From Epiperipatus broadwayi (taxonomy: Eukaryota; Onychophora; Udeonychophora; Euonychophora; Peripatidae): a stretch of 64,000 bases of DNA. The position numbers and the translations under genes are program-made. Under the pieces are notes generated by a model that made no database searches, had not been told where the DNA came from, and saw only the letters and a program-made list of their open reading frames with translations. The stretch is taken from positions 2,690,650 through 2,754,649 of the forward strand of contig JAQFVV010012477.1 of assembly GCA_028023455.1 (NCBI GenBank). The letters run 5' to 3'. The first letter of the stretch is position 1. Each line of letters starts with the position of its first letter. Below, in pieces: positions 60,433-64,000 of this stretch.

Positions 60433-63400
60433 AAATGTATATTAAATAACCTTCTATTCATTTATTATTAGCCAATTATTAGTCAAATTAATTTATGTTT
60501 TATATATGCTCTTCCAATTAATTTTATTATGTTTAATGTAATTTGTTTTATATATCTTCTATCAATTTCTTTAATATAATGTAAAGGACTTATATTTTTG
60601 TCACAATATATTTTATGTCTGTATTTTAAATTTACTTATGACTAATAGTTTTATCTTCAAGCTTGATTGTAAATCTAACAGCAATTTAAGCTAATTTGTA
60701 TTGACTTAATGTAAATAAACAAAAGTGAGCTTTTAGTCAAACATATTTTTAGATGGTGTATAAGTATATGGTATATAATTAATTGTGTTTTTCCAAGATT
60801 ATTTAAAGTGAGTTTTATTTAAATTTCGGCCTTATTTATTATCATTAATTTGATACTACTTACAAACAATCTTTAAGAACTTATTGATTGTTTTGCATGA
60901 AGTTAAATATAAATTGTGTTTAATACTATTTGCTTTCATAATTATGTCAGCTTACACCTCATTTTTAATTACCAGCATTGTTAAGATTAACAGCAAGCAT
61001 AAATGAATAAGGCCATTGTAACTCCTGGGGGGAAATTATATGTAAATAAAGAATGGAAATATGGTTACACTCCCCAAAATCCTATTGTCACAATTAGTGC
61101 ACCAATAAAAGACATATGGTAAAACAAAAACCATTAATAGAATGGAAGAAAAAGAGATTGGGAATGAAAGCAAAAAATATAAAAAATATATAAACTGAAT
61201 AAAAATAATACTGCTTTTTCTTTACTTAACAATCAAATGACAGAAAGGCTAAAATTTTTGCTAGCTTATGCGACCACAAAAAATACTGTAAACAACTTAT
61301 ATATTTTAAAATTGGATATTCTGCGATTGCCATTGATATAATCAGTAGAAATATTGTAATGTAATTTAAAAATGACAAAAAATTGTCTTATTTTTTTTCA
61401 TTGAGATAATGCCATTTGTAATTGGTTTAAGCTAAGAAGATAAACACATTAAATATATTTAATAATTCAGTGATTAAAATTATCTTTTGTATGGTTAAAC
61501 AATAAGCTGTTTTCAATGTCTTGCTTGAGTTATAAAAAACAGTGCAGTACATTCTTATAAATTCTTTGTTAGTGCAAAAATTAGTACAAAAATGGAAATA
61601 AATTTACTGTATTTCAAGAAAAAGGAAGTGTCGATTGAAGTTACATAATGAATAAAAAATTATAAAATCATTTTTACTGATAAAAATCTGTTTCAAGCAT
61701 GATTCAACACTACATATCATGGTGAATTATGTGCATGCCTCTTGACAAGGATTTCTCACCACAGACACCTTTATATAAAATCCTGAACATAAGTCTATCT
61801 TCCTCAAACACCAAAACACATGCCATGCATTCTAGTCATGGCCACCAACATCATATGAATCAAGTGAAATGACTCCAAGTGGAAAATAAGAGGTGGTGCA
61901 TATAACCAATAACCCCAATTCCATAAATAGGAAGGAATCCCACTTTTTCTTATGAAAGAAATGGGCAGTACAATTTACATATATTTAAATATGCTTATGA
62001 TCTATATAGTATAATAGGTCTGTTATATGGCACACAATAATATAGTGTGTGTGCACAAATATATATAAAGCTGAAAGAAAAAGTAGAAATAAATCATAGA
62101 CATACATTTTTGTAGATATTTTCTACATTTCACTTGGAATAATAATGACTTTTAAAGGTTAAACAATTCTGAATGTAAAACAGAATTTTCTTATAAATTA
62201 AAACATTAAAAAAATTCTGTATAAATATTAATGTTGCATTATTATTACTATGATTTTGAAATTCAAAAATTAGCATGTTTTCTGATAATTATAAAAATGT
62301 CTATTTTGAAATCTTTTTAATTAATTGGTAAATTTCTATCCAAATAAAAACATGTAAATCACATCTTTGGTAAAATTTTAAAGTTGTTTTCAAAAATTGC
62401 TTTTAATTAAAGGGCAAAGATTTGAAAGGATTAAAAAACATGAACGCCATTTTTATCTAAATGTGTTTTTATCATCCCACTAGCTGACTATAAAAGGTTT
62501 GAAAAAGAAAGATTATTTTAGTCTGGTTTTTAGTTTTTGAGAAGGGGTTGGAAAAGCTGCAGAGTTCAAATAACCACCTTGGATTATGTGTAGATGAAAG
62601 CAGGACAGAGGCAACAGACTACTGTTCAATATGCAGGAGTTGATATACCTGAAGTTCAGGTCAATTTCTAATCAGTCTAGCCTGCATAAATGTGTTGTAA
62701 AGACAGCTTACCTCAAGTCTGCAAGTCCAGACAGAAATGAACTGATTCAATGCCAACATTTACCTGATTATGTCTTCCTGATGTTGACAATATCTGAATT
62801 ATGCTTTTCTTGATGTGATTATAAACCAATCTCGCCCAGACCAGCAAACCCATCAAGAAAAACCATTAGATGATGAAGTAATTATATGTATGCTATTTGA
62901 GTTATATGCAGAGAAGTCCAGATAAATGTATATGCAATGGTGAATAGCATTATATATAATGTGAATGAAATTTTAAATGTTTTTTTTTAAATAATTGATT
63001 TTTGAAATGTCATTCTACAGTGAGATATATAATATATGATGATTTTGTTTAAAATCATTTATTGAGAAAACAAAAAGGTACTTTAAAACTTCTATATTTA
63101 ATTTAGAAATTGCTATAATTAATTAATAATGGTCTGTTAACTAGTTCATTGACCTTGATGCCATATTGAATTTTTAAAAAACTGACTTGAGTTACAATTT
63201 TTACAATAACTTCAGTATTCATAATGTTAGAGGAAAAAGCTTTACATTGGTAGAAAGTAAAAAAAACGAAGGAAAGCAATAACTCTAAGATAAATAGTGA
63301 TAACCATTTAAAAAATAAAGGAAAAAATTTCAACATTTGACATAATTATTACTTTATTGTTTGTTCATAATTTCTAATTTATCATTATCTAAGTTTAACT

Positions 63401-64000
63401 TATATCTTCATTGATAATTTCTTTGTATTCCTCACAAAATTATCTTGCAAACCATATATAATACTTCTTACCTGAGATAATCCATAGCTTCAGAATCTCC
63501 AAAATAAGTCACATATGAATTCTTCATTTTTATCTTGTATCCCAAAGGTGACAAATATCAAAAGCATCTGTAAGAAAAAGATTCATCCTAATAAAAGATA
63601 CAAAAATCATTTACAGAATATGGATATGCATTTATCATCATAGTAATTGGCTTCTTGTCTGTCTAAAACTAGAAATTATAGGTTACTGTCTGTATTACTG
63701 ATAAAATGAGTTCCATCCCTTCATTTATATTTTTGTGCACATCAGTGATGTTTATATTCTTTATGTATACCAGTGATGCTATCTTTTTATATTTATTGTC
63801 CCTCAGAGATATAATTTATTTGCATATAGATCATTTGCTAGCTATAGAATTGAAAATAAGGTGATGTAAAATGTGGCAAAACTACTGGCACAACAGCATG
63901 AGTACTAAGGTATAAGCAAAAATCAGAATTTGATTCTTTGTCTGCATACAATTTCATGTGGTATATACATAACTATTGTGGTTATCTCCACACATACATC
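60433..64000. other. AT-rich interval without a supported gene
   Basis: Frames at 62631 and 63103 are short and unrecognised. A GC-richer patch at 62540-62830 has no sustained reading frame. No RNA gene or repeat of note was seen to the window end. Confidence 0.45.

Overview
The window looks like one stretch of a very AT-rich animal genome, probably an invertebrate; I cannot name the species. Pointers to a eukaryote: long A/T tracts, a 310-bp TCTA microsatellite, low gene density, decayed retroelements of several eukaryotic classes (Ty3/Gypsy, Penelope-like, LINE), a Merlin-like transposase fragment, many foldback elements, and one intronless class A GPCR. No bacterial operons, no CRISPR array and no complete RNA gene were seen.

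Layout. 1-4093: the decayed integrase end of a Gypsy-type element, its 3' LTR, and a second LTR of the same family in inverted orientation. 5165-10515: a foldback repeat, the TCTA tract, and a TA-flanked TIR element (7937-10060) that was itself hit by a palindromic Penelope-like (PLE) insertion with a 12-bp target duplication. 13471-15727: an unidentified broken coding sequence. 17390-18150: a block rich in promoter-like motifs. 18287-19315 (minus): the one convincing intact gene, a 342-aa GPCR. 19600-24410: two PLE copies pointing tail to tail, with an LTR of the first family between them and a second copy of the TIR element inside the PLE reverse-transcriptase gene.

26534-30086 holds foldback repeats; 30825-31139 (minus) may be a secreted-protein exon. 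33360-36215 holds a Merlin-like N-terminus followed by a decayed LINE. 37024-37418 is another foldback. 37419-46414 is mostly AT-rich DNA with no gene I can defend. 46415-47912 is a TIR element between perfect 51-bp direct repeats. 48890-54570 is a 5.7-kb TIR element with arms of about 0.9 kb, which have captured further palindromes, a minisatellite and a 57-bp double-hairpin insertion. 54916-56260 is a third, heavily decayed PLE. 56705-57390 may be a broken membrane-protein gene. 58242-59250 (minus) is a decayed Gag. The last 4 kb hold little beyond a tRNA-like fragment.

The window is therefore mainly a mobile-element graveyard with datable nesting. The most unusual items are the tiny double-hairpin insertion with a visible empty site in the sister arm, the 51-bp direct repeats around a TIR element, and the repeated inverted pairing of PLE ends. 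No metabolic or operon-like cooperation between genes is visible.
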